DNA from: Coenobita brevimanus
Lineage: Eukaryota > Arthropoda > Malacostraca > Decapoda > Coenobitidae
Length of the DNA: 64,000 bases
Direction: 5' to 3'
Assembly (NCBI GenBank): GCA_032717465.1
Contig: CM064690.1
Span: 11,919,140-11,983,139, forward strand
Below, piece after piece: positions 48,759-60,700 of this stretch (positions are counted from its first letter, which is position 1; each line of letters begins with the position of its first letter). Below the pieces are notes generated by a model, which did no database searches, was not told the origin of the DNA, and saw only the letters and a program-made list of their open reading frames with translations. The translations under genes were made by a program, and so were the position numbers.

Positions 48759-50890
48759 AAATTTGGAATCCCACTAGAAATCCAGAATCCTAGAAACCCT
48801 CTAAAAACCTAGAAACCCTACAATTCTTCTAGACATCTAGAATCCCAAGAATCTCTCTCGAAACCTAAAATCCGTAGATTCCCTCTAGAAACCAAAAATT
48901 TCTGGAATCCCACTAGCGATCTAGAAATCCTCTAAATTTCTATAATCCCATTAGAAACTTAGAATTCTTAGAAAACTTCTAGACACCTAGAATACTTCTA
49001 GAAACCTACAGTTCCTACAATTCTTCTAGAAACCTACAATCCCTAGAATCCCTCCACAAACCTACAATCCTAGAATCCCTTCACTGACCTACAATCCTAG
49101 AGTACCTCCACAAACCTACAATCCTAGAATCCCTCCACAAACCTACAATCCTAGAGTCCCTCCACAAACCTACAATCCTAGAATCCCTCCACAAACCCAC
49201 AATTCTAGAATCCCTCCACAAACCTACAATCCCAGAATCCCTCCACTGACCTACAATCCCAGAATCCCTCCACTGACCTACAATCCCTAGAATCCCTCCA
49301 CAGACCTACAATCCTAGAATCCCTTCACAAATCTTCAATCATAGAATCCCTCCACAAACCTACAATCCTAGAATCCCTCTACAAACCTACAGTCCTAGAA
49401 ACCCTCCACTGACCTACAATCGTAGAATCCCTCCACAAACCTACAATCCCTAGAATCCCTCTAGAAACCCAGAATCCCTATAGAAATCCAGAAACCCCAT
49501 GATCCTCAATAAACTTTGAACAACTGGAATCACTCTAAATACCTGGAATTCTTAGAATCTACCTGAAAACGTAGAATCCGTCCAGGAACCCAGAATCCCA
49601 GAATCTCTCTAGAACCCTAGAAATCTCTTGAAACCAAGAATCTCTCTAGACTTATAGAATATCTGGAATACAAATACGAAGCAAGAATCCCTAAAATCGC
49701 TCTAGATACCTAGAATCCCTCTAAAACAAAGAATCCCTAGAATGCCACTAGAAACCTAGAATCCCCCTACAAACCTAGAATCCCAAGAATTCCTAAGCAA
49801 ACCTAGTAGCCTTCGAAGCCTAGAATCCATACAGAAATCTAGAATTCCCAGAAACCTAGAATTTCTTAAGAAACCTAGAATCTCAAGATTCAATCTAAAA
49901 ACCTTGAATGCTTAGAATCTCTCTAGAAACCTAGAATCCATCTGAAAACCTAGAGTTCCCCTAGAAACGTAAAATCCTAGAATGTGTCTATAAACCCAGA
50001 ATTAATGGAACCCCAAGAAACTCAGAATCCCTAGAATTCCTCTAGAAATGTAATATCCCTATAATTTCTCTCAAAACATAGAATCCTTTAGAATCCCTAG
50101 TATCCCTAGAATTCCTCTGGAAACCTCAAATCCCTCTGGAAATCTAGAATCTCTAGAATACATCTTAAAACTCAGAAACCCTCCCTTCCCCCTAGAAACG
50201 CCAAAATCCAAGAACACCTCAAGGAATACAAAATTCCTAGAATCCCTCTTGAAACTTAGAATCCCAAGCATTCCCTTAAAAAACTATAATTTCTAGAAAC
50301 CCTCTAGCAACACAGAATCCGTGCAATACCTCTAAAATCCTTGAATTCCTAGAATCCTCTAGGATCCTTGACTCCCTCTAGAAACCTAGAATTCCTAGAA
50401 TCCATTATTAGATCTAAACTTTCTCTGGAAACATAGAATTCCTTTAGAGGCTTAGAATACCTACGGAAATCTTGAATTCCTTGAATACCTCCAGAATCCC
50501 AAAATCCTCAAGGAACCTAGAATCCCTACAATCCCATTAGAGACTCAAATCATTATAATCTCTCTAGAAACCTTGAATCCCTAAAATCCCCCTAGAAAAG
50601 TAGAATTCATAAAATCCCTCCAGAAACCAATCCATCCATAAAATTCTTATAGAAACCTAGAATCCCCAGAACCCGTCTAGTAGTATAGAATACGTCTAGA
50701 AACCTTAAATCCCTACAATCCCTCTGGAAACCTGAAATCCCCGGAATCCCCATCGAAACTTAGAAGCCCAAGAATCCCTCTAGAAACCTAAAATCACTAC
50801 TTTTGATTTAGAAACCTAGAATCCCTCTAGAAACCCAGAATCCTTAGAATCAATATAGAAACTCTGAATTTGTCTAGAAACCCCAAATCG
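48730..50890. repeat. GAATCC satellite, left arm (about 2.15 kb)
   Basis: Irregular tandem sequence built on CTAGAATCCCT and CTAGAAACCTAGAATC. Within 49080-49440 it settles into a regular unit of about 27 bp (CTAGAATCCCTCCACAAACC then TACAATC). The opposite orientation is seen at 52612-53110. Confidence 0.9.
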
Positions 50891-51494
50891 GTAAGGTGTT
50901 ACTGCAACTCAAACTGATCATATGTTTACTTTTTTTTTTTTTTTTTACTGTCGGTCCAAAGAAGAAAAACTAGAGCATGGGAAAAACAGATAACCGTTTC
51001 ATATAAGCCGAAAACTCCCATTCTCGTGGGGAGTCTGGGGGATGGCGAATGGTTAACATCAGTTGGCGGGAGTGTAAATGTTGCGCCAAAACAATTACAA
51101 AAGAACGAAGTAGAAATTTAGATTTTGTCACTATTGTTGTTGCCGTGATTTAAGGTCCTCTTGAAAAAGAACGTCTCAGGAGGTCTTCAAATGATCTCAG
51201 GCGAACTTCATATTGTGAGGTAATCCTTGGGGAGATATGGGAGAATTAAATAAAAAGGACCTGCCTTTGAACGGATTCACTGACTTTATAAATGTCCTCA
51301 GAAGTGCAGTTTCGAATATGAAGATAAGTTCAGCTAGCTTAATGTTTTATAAAATTGGTTAGATTAGCATAGAATGAGTTATATTAGGTTAGGTTAGGAA
51401 AAATAAAGTTAAGTTACGACAATTTAGGACATGTTTCAGTAAATAGGCAAGATTAGGGTAATTTCGTTTAATAGTGGCATTCAAAGATGGTGTC

Positions 51495-51499
<5 letters not shown>

Positions 51500-51586
<87 letters not shown>
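51500..51586. repeat. (TA)n microsatellite
   Basis: A pure TA run of about 87 bp. Confidence 0.95.
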
Positions 51587-51589
<3 letters not shown>

Positions 51590-51853
51590 CATCATCATCA
51601 TCAAGACCTCCTTTCCCACTGTAGGGCAGGGTGTGGAGTAGCAATGTCCAGACAGCCCAGATTTGCCCAATCCAATGGACCACGTTTCCATACAGTCATC
51701 ATTCAAGCCCCCGGACTCCTGGCTCTGTCGGATACGCCAAAAACATTCACCACGTTCTATAGCATCACATAATCATATGTGACTGAGTCAATCCAGACGC
51801 TGCCATGTTAAAAAGGGGTGCCAAAAATCCCTGATCATGCACTTCTCACAAAA

Positions 51854-52031
<178 letters not shown>

Positions 52032-52053
52032 AAAAATGGTGCAAAACAACAAT

Positions 52054-52598
52054 GCCTCAGAGTCCCCGGGGGGGGGGGTGCATAATTGCCCCTACCAACT
52101 GCCCCTCTTCCGGTAAAGACTCTTTGAGTTGCTTGGATCCTCTGCCTGACTCACTTCTTCATTTCTGCAACATTCGCGGCCTTTCCTCTAACTTTCTGTG
52201 TTTTGAACACCACCTCTCCTCCTCTAAACTTCATCTTCTCGTTCTTACTGAGACTAGAAACTGACGGCAAACCCTTCTCTGTATCCTCCTACTTTCTCTA
52301 TACTCATTTCAAAGCCAAAAATGGATGTTGCGTATATGTACGCAACGACCTATCATGCTTTCATGTTCCTGAACTTGATTCTTTTGAATTCTCTTCTCTC
52401 TGGCTTCGGCTTTCCTGTCATTCTCTGACTTAATATATCTGCGCTGTTTACTTATCTCCTAATTCAACTGACTAGCAAAAATTCTTTGACTATCTTACTT
52501 CTATGATGGAACACATTCTATCCATTTCTCCTTTCTCTGAAATCTCCCTTCTAGAAGATTTCAATGTTCACCACCACCTTTGGCTCTCCTCTCCTTTC
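52054..52598 (+). mobile_element. LINE-J copy 4, 5' end only
   Basis: Begins at the same GCCTC-GAGTCCCC-G-run as copy 1, supporting this as the true 5' end of the family. It stops at CTCTCCTCTCCTTTC, where the GAATCC satellite of the right arm begins shortly after. A normal LINE insertion loses its 5' end, not its 3' end, so this copy was cut by a later rearrangement. Confidence 0.85.
52054..52598 (+). pseudogene. LINE-J endonuclease fragment
   Basis: Carries [11 protein letters not shown], the TET box (LVLTETRN, then a frame change near 52258), NGCCVYVRNDLSC and, after stops, [15 protein letters not shown]. The G-D-F-N box reads E-D-F-N. It ends before the SDH box, so no complete domain remains. 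Confidence 0.8.
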
Positions 52599-52611
52599 TG
52601 TATTTCTATAT

Positions 52612-53110
52612 GGACACTAGGTTTCTGGAGGGATTCTAGGATTGTAGGTTTTTGGAGGGATTCTACGACTGTAGGTTTGTGGAGGGATTCTACGACTGTA
52701 GGTTTGTGGAGGGATTCTAGGATTGTAGGTTTTTGGAGGGTTTCTACGATTGTAGGTTTGTGGAGGGCTTCTAGGTTTGTAGGTTTGTGGAGGGATTCTA
52801 GGATTGTAGGTTTCTAGAGGAATTCTGGAGATTGTAAGTTTCTAGAAGTATTCTAGGTTTCTAGAAGATATTTAGGAATTCTAAGTTTCTAATGGGACTG
52901 TAGAATTTTTGAGGATTTCTAGACCTCCAGTGGGATTCCAGAAATTTTTGTTTTTTAGAGGGAATCTGCGGATTTTAAGTTTTGAGAGAGATTCTTGGGA
53001 TTCTGGATGTCTAGGGGAATTGTAGGGTTTCTAGGCTTCTAGGGAGATTCTAGGATTCTGGGTTTCTAGTGAGATTCTAGATATCTAGACTGATTCTCGG
53101 GATTCTAGGT
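52612..53110. repeat. GAATCC satellite, right arm, inverted
   Basis: Units of GGATTCTAGGATTGTAGGTT then TGTGGAGG, the reverse complement of the left-arm unit. At about 0.5 kb it is a quarter of the left array's length. Confidence 0.9.
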
Positions 53111-53270
53111 TTCTACCTTCTTCATTGCATAAAATAAAATGTTTCCCTGCCTTAGATCGCATGTTCTGGCCTACAAAGAAACGAACATATGCCCTTTTAG
53201 CACAGTCGACAGTCCAAGGACTGACCTGTTCCTCCACCCTGCACTCGAGTATTGCATTTAGTGTGTCCAA
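53085..53270 (-). other. Open frame shared by both arms, unknown (right copy)
   Basis: A 61-codon frame equivalent to 48573-48758 (TVDCAKRAYVRFFVGQNMRS). See that entry. No function inferred. Confidence 0.2.
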
Positions 53271-53807
53271 CGGACCAACAAGAAAACATCACTAGAATAC
53301 GTTGGTACTCACAATGAAGAGTTTCAGAAATGATGTTGAGCCATTGAACTCTTATTCAGAAACTGATTTGTTACAATACATTAACACAAGTATATGATGA
53401 TACTCATGAAGAGGTGTTATAGAATAAATTATGAAAAAGTATTGTTAAATTCTGCCACTGAGTTACGGAAAATATGCTACAGAAGAACGAGAATCTCCAC
53501 CAAGATATGGTGCATGGATTATAATACAATACAGTTATTATGAAAAAGACCAGACCAGATATTGTCGGTTCACTCTTACCTCCCAGTATTATGCAAGCCT
53601 ATATTTTCCCATCACAAACATAGGGGCTCAGGGCTAATTTTTTTTTTTTTAATTTGGTTCAGGTATTAAAGTAGAGAATGACCAGCAGTTCTCCCCATAG
53701 TGGTATTAGGTGAACAGTAAACCTCAGCCACCTCTTAGATGTAATATTTTATGAACAACACCTGGAAATGCTGCAACTCACTAGACGAATAGTCGTCCAT
53801 AAACTTA

Positions 53808-54584
53808 TTAACCCTCCGACTTCCATTGACGTATATATACGTCCACACATTTTGTCACTGTGACTCCTGTAGACGTATATAAACGTGCAGCAATTGCATG
53901 GTCCCTAATTTGCACAATTGTCATATTTCGCGAATGACTTTCGGTAAGTATACACGGGACACCTTCCTCTACAAGATGCCAAGCAGGGTCAATGCCTTAC
54001 CCCGCATGGCCTCCCCCCCTCACACGCCATTGTCTCAGCAATCCACCTGTTACCAGTGATCTGGCCAGTAAAGACATGTCATGCGATGGTACGAAATTCA
54101 TGGCCAGAGTGATTCCCCAATCGATGACAATGTGGAGGACAAAGTTTACGTAGCATTAGGGGAAGAAACAATCAGAAATGATGATCAGGTAATGTCGCCA
54201 AAAAAGGTCAGGAATGTTGATGTGTTTGGTGAGTGAAACAATGCTTATATTGCCTATATTACTGTGTGAAAACCGATATACTCTTGTACTACATAGAAAT
54301 TTGTACCAAATAAATAAATAAATACCGTTTATGAGTGGTGTGCAATTGTTACACTCCCATAGAACTCGTTTTCTTTGGAGCCAGCCTGAAAGAAAACACA
54401 GCAAGGTATGGGGTACTGCTACCTATATTCAGTATTTTAATCCTCAGGTGAGCGATTTTCTATGAATTTTCGATGTTCCTCACCAAAAGCGGAGGTTTGA
54501 GCCAAAAAAAAAAAAAAAAATCCAAAATTGGTCGGGAATGGTAGGGGTCAGTGGTGGAAAATTGGTCAGGACGGGGCGGGTTAA
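53808..54584 (+). mobile_element. PB1 MITE, copy b (777 bp)
   Basis: TTAA at 53808-53811 and 54581-54584. The left arm has the empty site (CTTGTTAAAAGTAATGATAA, inverted, near 48035-48055), which fixes both ends. The left end (CCCTCCGACTTCC, then paired GACGTAT motifs at 53828 and 53872) and the right end (GGTCAGGACGGGGCGGG) match PB1 at 57183-61117. It is a deletion derivative with no transposase. Confidence 0.9.
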
Positions 54585-54759
54585 CAGTAACGATAATTAA
54601 TGCCTCACCAGGACAACACCACAACTTCCTCTCCTCCATAAAGAAAATGAAACACCAACAGCTCAGGCCCCAAGCTGTCGACACAAAGCGTTGCTTAGTA
54701 TACCCCCCGCCAAGCCTTGCGCACAGATTCGCCAAACATCCTCAATGACAGGGTTACTT

Positions 54760-55460
54760 GAGATGAGACCAAAGATAATCTAAGTTGACCCCATATGACC
54801 TTGATCTTTGACCCATTGACCTTGCTGACCTAATCATTTCATTGTCCCATCATACTGTATTACTGACAAAAGTTTGTTCGAAATCTGTCTAGGGGTTTAG
54901 GGGATATAATGCCCACATCCGTGTGGCCTTGACCTTTGACCCCTTGCCCTTGCTAACCTAATTAATTCATTGTCCTTTCATACTGTATCACTGACAAAAT
55001 TTATGTCGAAATTAGTGAAGAGGTTCAGGAGATATTGCGCCCACAAAGATAAACTAAGTCAAATGATCTTGAACTTTGACCTCTTTACTTTGCTCATCTA
55101 ATCAATTCATCCTCCCTTCATACTCTGTCATCGACGAAAGTTTGGTCGAAATCCATTGAAGGGTTCATCAGATACCACGCCAAAGCCCACATGACCTTGA
55201 CCATTGACCCTTTGACCTTGCTAACCTAATCAGTTCATCATCCCTCCATACTGTATTGTAGTCAAAAGCTTGGTCGATATCCGTCGAGAGGTTTAGGAGA
55301 TATTGCGCCCACAAGGAAAATCTGAGTTGTCCCCACATAGTCTTGACCTCTCACTCCTTGACCTAGCTGACATAATCAATTCATCATCTACTCACACTAC
55401 ATCATTGACAAAAGTCTGGTGGAATTCCGTCGATGGGTTCAAGAGATATTGCGCCCAGAA
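54760..55460 (-). repeat. Tandem array rich in TGACCTTGA words, right arm
   Basis: Inverted partner of 47210-47880, with TGACCTTGACCTTTGACC-type clusters at the unit borders. The period is again uneven, about 95-145 bp. Confidence 0.75.
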
Positions 55461-55622
55461 AAGTGTTATAGATAAAGGCACGAACCAATGCACTCGCCAA
55501 CTCACGCATGGATGAATAGACCAATCACTTAATGCCTTCTTCACCAGAGGTGGGCGGAGACATAAAAAGAATCCAAAATCACAAGAAAAAAATCACAAAA
55601 TATATACATACATACACACATA

Positions 55623-55625
<3 letters not shown>

Positions 55626-55663
<38 letters not shown>
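55626..55663. repeat. (TA)n microsatellite
   Basis: TA run adjoining the SINE fragment. It is part of a right-arm insertion that the left arm lacks. Confidence 0.9.
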
Positions 55664-55664
<1 letters not shown>

Positions 55665-55665
<1 letters not shown>

Positions 55666-55820
55666 GCCAATACACCAGACCTGTATGAGACAGCCCTAGC
55701 ATATATTCAATATGGACGGTGGGTGTTAGTGCCGAAGTGGTGACATGTAGAAAGATGTATAGTATGTAGGAGGACTACTGGGCCTTGAAAGCAGGCTGTG
55801 AAGTCTATGCCGAGAGTTGG
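55665..55820 (+). mobile_element. SINE fragment (3' body)
   Basis: Matches 16450-16608 of the full SINE (GACAGCCCTAGCATATATTC, GGTGGGTGTTAGTGCCGAAG, GGAGGACTACTGGGCCTTGA). The tRNA-like head and A-tail are missing. It lies between two TA tracts and is absent from the left arm. Confidence 0.8.
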
Positions 55821-57202
55821 ATATATATATATATATATATTTCTCTCAACATTTCGAATTTGATTATAGATATTAATCATCTGTTTCGAAGCAAAAGAAG
55901 TTTCGATATAAATACTATAGTGTGTGCACTTGAATAAGGAACATGGAACTGGTGTCTTCACTACCACGTTTTTTTATCTGCCTTCTTATTTTCACTTTTC
56001 CTCGAATCTCATCTTTCCATACAGGGTGTTCTCCACGCCTGAAGAGGCATCCATTTTATTCCTTTTATATCCTCTTCCTCATTCTCTTGTTTTCTTAAGC
56101 GATATTTTTCATTGTGCCTTGCTTAGCCTTGGGTTTTAAGAACGTCAGGAATAGGATTCCCTGTTTCCTAGAAAACGAAAATTTTCTTCTTAATTGATTG
56201 TTATAAAGTAGGAATGCCAAAAGTGCACCTATAAGGGACGAAAAAAGGCACAGAAACGAGAGAGCATTCAGGATGGGAGGAGATTTGGAGACATATAGCG
56301 TACCCATTACTCCATGCACACTTTAACCAAAGACTTGTAGCTGGTGGATTGTAGTAATAAGTCTCCCAATTTCCTCCCATCGTGAATGCTGTCTTGTTTC
56401 TGTGTTTTTTCATCTCTTATCTGTGCACTTTTGCCATTCCTGTTTCTCAATAATCATCTTAGAAGACAATTTGTGTTTTCTGGCGCATGATCTTTTTGTG
56501 GAAGTATAATTATGCATAAAGCAATTGTCAGATTTGGATTGTTACATGCATAGCTTACTGAAAGCTTAAAACGAGGGTGCCCTCCCGTGAAAAGAGGTGT
56601 TCTCGTACATTCTTTAACTGTAGGTGAGCTGTAGCTAACCAATATTGTGCAAAATGGCGTATTATTTACTGGTGACAGCGATGCGGTTTTCAGGCCGTAA
56701 CTCGCGAACCGTAGCCTCAATACTTTTCTAAACACGAAAAGAAACATCTACACTTGACAAGCAGCCCTTTGGTGTATAGTACGGTCGTGTACGGTTTTTA
56801 GTTTTGGAGTCATGACTGAAGAAGAAGAAGAAGGAAAGAAAGAAGAACAAAATCGATATTTTTGTCGTTCGATTTTGCTACTCCTATGAAGGTTAGCAAG
56901 ACTTTGCGAGCAGTTTTGCACTTGAAAAGTGAAGGTCTTTTAGATCAAAAGCTTAGAACTAAGCTATGCGACCGTTTTCTCGCGGATGTTCCTATACCCT
57001 ATACGAGACGACGCCACTCAACATGCGCCATTCCTACTTACGGAGTCCTACCGCACTCTGGAATATTGTTCTTTTCACGTATCATATCATTCATTATGGA
57101 TGTACACACGATCAAAAAGTATCGTGCAAGAGGGGTACGATGATATCTGAAATGATCAATATAGCTTATGTAGTCACTAATCTTAACCCGCGGTGTCCCG
57201 TC

Positions 57203-57262
57203 GACGTACTTCCACGTCCTCACGTTATGTCACTGCCAATCCCGTTGACGTACTTCAACGTC
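57203..57262. promoter_or_regulatory. PB1 subterminal motif pair
   Basis: GACGTACTTCCACGTC at 57203 and GACGTACTTCAACGTC at 57247, each an inverted repeat of GACGT/ACGTC. The first is 20 bp from the TTAA and the copies are 44 bp apart. MITE b has the same spacing (53828, 53872). Candidate transposase-binding sites. Confidence 0.55.
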
Positions 57263-57439
57263 CTGCATTTGCAAGGTTCATAATTTCCACAATTTTCAAA
57301 ATTCGCGCGAGATTTTCGATTCGCCCACGTACCCAAGCCTCCCCTACCTGCCGCCAGGCGGGCAGCGTCCTAGACCCCACGTGACCCACACTCACCCTTG
57401 TCTCGGTCACTCACCTGCTAGCAGTGACCCAGGTCAGAC

Positions 57440-59792
57440 ATGGCGCAGAAAGGTCTCTCAGACGAGGAAATTGCATCCGCCCTGGAAGCCTTCACTGGAG
57501 ATAGTGATTCTCCACTTGACGATGATGTGGTGGATCGCGATTACGTCCAGCCAGAGGAAGAAATAAGTAGCAGTGATGAAGAGGTCCCTTCGCCCCGGAA
57601 AACGCGGTATGTGACATACTGTAAGGCAAGGGAAGGCCAGCCTGCTCCCCAACCACGTGCACGGCTATCTCTCCATCCCGAATCTGATGAGGACGAGGAT
57701 GAGGAAGATGAGGATGATGGCAGCTTAGGACGTGATATCGCCTCGTGGTTGGGAAAAGAAAAAATATCACCCCGAGGATCAGAAGGTGGGGCAAGAAGAC
57801 ATATAAGGTATGGTGAAAGTCTTTTGTCTGGGGAAGTGGAAAGTGGTGTGGTGGGATTGCTGGGTGAAAGGGAAAGTGGTGTGGCGGCAGCACGGGGTGA
57901 AAGTAAAAGTGGTGTGGGGGTAGTGCAGGATGAAGGGGCAAGTGGTGTGAGGGAGGCAGCACGAGCACGTGGTGCACGTAGGCCTAGAGGAGAGGAGGTG
58001 GAGCCACTCCCCAGCACGTCTTTCGCCCCACAATATTCCCAAACTTCCTCCCCATAGCCCCAGGATGTGGGGAAAGGAAGGAAAGGGAAAGGAAAGGGTA
58101 AAGGAAAAGGGAGAGGGAAGAGAAGTGCGAGTGATGAGAGGCGCCGCTCTCCACCTCCCCAACCTCCCCCACCACCCTCACCTCCCCACCCTGACGAAGG
58201 GGACGATGGGGACGTGGCTGGAGACAGTGGTGTCATGTGGAACTGGGAAGATGGGAGTAATTTTACTCCCATCATTCACCCTTTCACTGAGGAGTGGCGG
58301 TCTGGTTGCACGGCTCCAGGTGTGCATGTGGGTTCGTCTAGGGTGGATTTTTTCCACTTGTTCTTTGGGGAGGCGTTTGTGGGGCGCATGGTTGAACAGA
58401 CTAATATATTTTCACGAACACAGCGCCGTGAAAGTGAACGTTTGGGAACCACGAGCAGGCATTCCCAACAATATGACTATCCTGTTACAATTTCAGAGAT
58501 GTTCTTATTTTTTGCCCTGGTTCTTATGATGGGTGTGGTAAGGAAAAACCAAATTCCTGCTTACTGCACAACTGACCCAATCATCCTCACATCTTTCTTT
58601 GGAAAGGTGATGAGTCGTAACAGATTTCAGTATATTCTCGGCCGCCTCCACTTTTTTGATGTAGAAGATCCAGCCAATGCAAAATAAAACAGATAAGATG
58701 AGGAGAATTAGGCTGCTGGTATTTGATCATTTACGGGAAATGTTCCGCTCCTCATTTTATCCCAACAGAGACCTCATCATAGACGAGAGTCTTGTGTTGT
58801 GGAGAGGCAATATTTCCTTTAGGCAGTACATACCCAGCAAGAGACACCGTTTCGGGTTCAAGATCTTTGTTATGTGTGACTGTAAGACTGGTTATGTGTA
58901 AGACATAGTCTTGTACACGGGCGCACAGACAGATATAACAGAAGATCGGAGTATAGGACTCTCTGGGGCAGTGGTGAAGACAATGATAGAGGAGTACCTT
59001 CATCGTGGTCATGTGTTGTACCTGGACAACTGGTACACTAGCCCTCTTCTCACTAGGTTCCTCCACCAACACGACACCGGAGTCTGTGGTACAGTCAAGA
59101 GAAACCGTCGCCATATGGTCAAGATAGGGAGGAAACTTGACAAGAACGAGGTGGTTTTCTTCCAGGCCAATAATATCCTTGCCACCCTGTGGAACCACAA
59201 CAGGGAAGTTTGCCTCCTATCAACTGTTCACAGCCCCCTGATGCACCGCACAGACTCCGTGGATCACCGTAGCGAGAGGAGGCGCAACGTCTGGAAACCC
59301 GAGTCTGTACTGGACTATAATCTGAACATGAGGCAAGTGGATCAGTCAGACTCGATGATTTCAAGTGTTGACTGTGACAGGACCACCATGAAGTGGTACA
59401 AGAAACTCTTTTTCCACTTGCTCGACATCACGGTCCTGAACGCCCACTACCTGCACGCCATGACCACCGGAGTATCCGAGACCTTTGAGGGGTTTGTGAG
59501 GGAGCTGGCACGTGAAATAATCGCCAAGCATGCCCAGGACAGACCCACACACCGCACCCGCACCCCCATGGCTGCCCAGACTCCCCTACGTCTTGCAGGA
59601 CGCCACTATCCTAGCACAATCCCTTCCGACCCAAACCGTCGTAAACCCCAGTGCCGCTGCCATGTATGTAAGCACTCGACAGTCAGACCATCCACTCAGA
59701 GAAAAGACACAAGGTACGAGTGTGTCGAGTGCAATGTTGCGTTGTGCCTTCAGCCTTGTTTCAAAGAGTACCATATTTTCCTACACTACTGA
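57440..59792 (+). pseudogene. PB1 piggyBac transposase, disrupted
   Basis: The enzyme would cut at TTAA and paste the element. The ATG at 57440 (MAQKGLSDEEIASALEAFTG) begins an acidic, disordered N-terminus with a Glu/Asp run and a gly-lys-rich tract (from about 58067). The DDE domain then holds GRMVEQTNIFSRTQ, VTISEMFLFFALVLMMG, RNRFQYILGRLHFFD, the first aspartate in IIDES (58782), the second in LYLDNWYTS (59025) and the third in QVDQSD (59340), then MKWYKKLFFHLLDITVLNAH and a C-terminal Cys-rich domain (CRCHVCKHST, CVECNVALCLQPC). Lesions: TAG at 58055, a frameshift near 58680 and TAA at 58899. The catalytic triad and zinc ligands are kept, so the copy died recently in structural terms. 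Confidence 0.9.
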
Positions 59793-59799
59793 AATTGTG

Positions 59800-60700
59800 T
59801 GGGATGGCGATATGACGCTCATTATAATGGTAAGGCCAGTCAGTAGGTGCTAAGTCAAATATAAAGTTGAAACGGGTGTAATGTTTTCAGGAAAGTAATG
59901 TATAAGTTGAGAATTAGTGTAAGTTGAAAGAAGTGATATCAAAACTATACCCACTGTGTAAATCTGCGAAAATATGACGCTCAGTATAACACTCTGGTCA
60001 GTAAATATGTGATAGCAAGAATATAAAGTGGAAACGGGTGTAATGTTAGCATGAATAAAACGTATAAGTTGAACAATAGTGTAAGTTGTAATAATTGATG
60101 TCACGAGTGCACCCACATTCTGGTCAGTAAGTATGTGATAGGAATTATATAAAGTGGAATTTGTTGTAATGTTAGTAGTAAGGTATTTTATAAGTTGACT
60201 AATAGTGTAAGATGAAACAAATGATATCGCGATAACACTCCCTGTGTAAGTACGTGCTAATATGACGCTCAGTTGAATCGTAAGGTCTGAAATTATGTGA
60301 TATCAATTATATCAAGTGTAAACATGTGCAATGTTAGTGGAGAAATATTATATAAGTACAAAAATAGGTTGTAAGTTGAAATAGTAGTCATAGCGACTTC
60401 ACCGTGTGTGTTATTATGCGCTATTATTACGCTAAATATTTACGTAAGGCCTGAAATTATCTCAAAACAGTTCTATAAAGTTGAAAAGTGTATAATGTTA
60501 TTAGGAAAGTATTATGTAAGTAGAAAAAACACAATACGAGTTGAAACAACAGTCACAACGAGTTCACTCACTACGTAAATAAGCGCTAACATTATGCTAA
60601 ATGTTATCGAAAGGCCTGTGAATACGTAAAAACAGTTCAGTAAAATGTAAACTGGTATAATGTTATTGTAGAAGTATTATGTAAGTAAAAAAAATTATAT
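59800..60700. repeat. Tandem repeat in PB1 3' region, about 163-bp unit
   Basis: Six diverged units anchored by TAATGTTA at about 59878, 60041, 60167, 60329, 60492 and 60658 (steps 163, 126, 162, 163, 166; the third unit is shortened). Each has ATGACGCT or TATGCTAA, TATAAAGT and GTAAGTTGAAA words. It lies between the transposase stop and the right end of the element. Confidence 0.85.

Larger units (their letters stand above)
45809..50890. repeat. Large inverted duplication, left arm, inner segment
   Basis: Inverted counterpart of 52612-57104 and the start of 61293 onward. Landmarks: GAGTGGCGTCTCTTATAGGG against CCCTATACGAGACGACGCCACTC; CACCTCTTTTCACGGGAGG-type sequence against CCTCCCGTGAAAAGAGGTG; TTCTTCACCTGAGATGG-type end of the array region; TTGGACTGTCGACTGTGC in both. 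By eye the arms agree at roughly 85-90% with many small indels. This segment has the ligand-receptor-like repeat (47210-47880), a small shared frame (48573-48758) and the GAATCC satellite (48730-50890). Confidence 0.85.
52612..57104. repeat. Large inverted duplication, right arm, inner segment
   Basis: Inverted counterpart of the left inner segment. It contains a shorter GAATCC satellite (52612-53110), the PB1 MITE copy b (53808-54584), the inverted TCAAGGTCA array, a (TA)n plus SINE fragment (55626-55820) and sequence up to the TA where the nested transposon pair sits. Confidence 0.85.

Noticed and set aside
57492..58275. Minus-strand proline/serine-rich protein
   Set aside because: Antisense of the acidic and Gly/Lys-rich N-terminus of the PB1 transposase; a product of composition.
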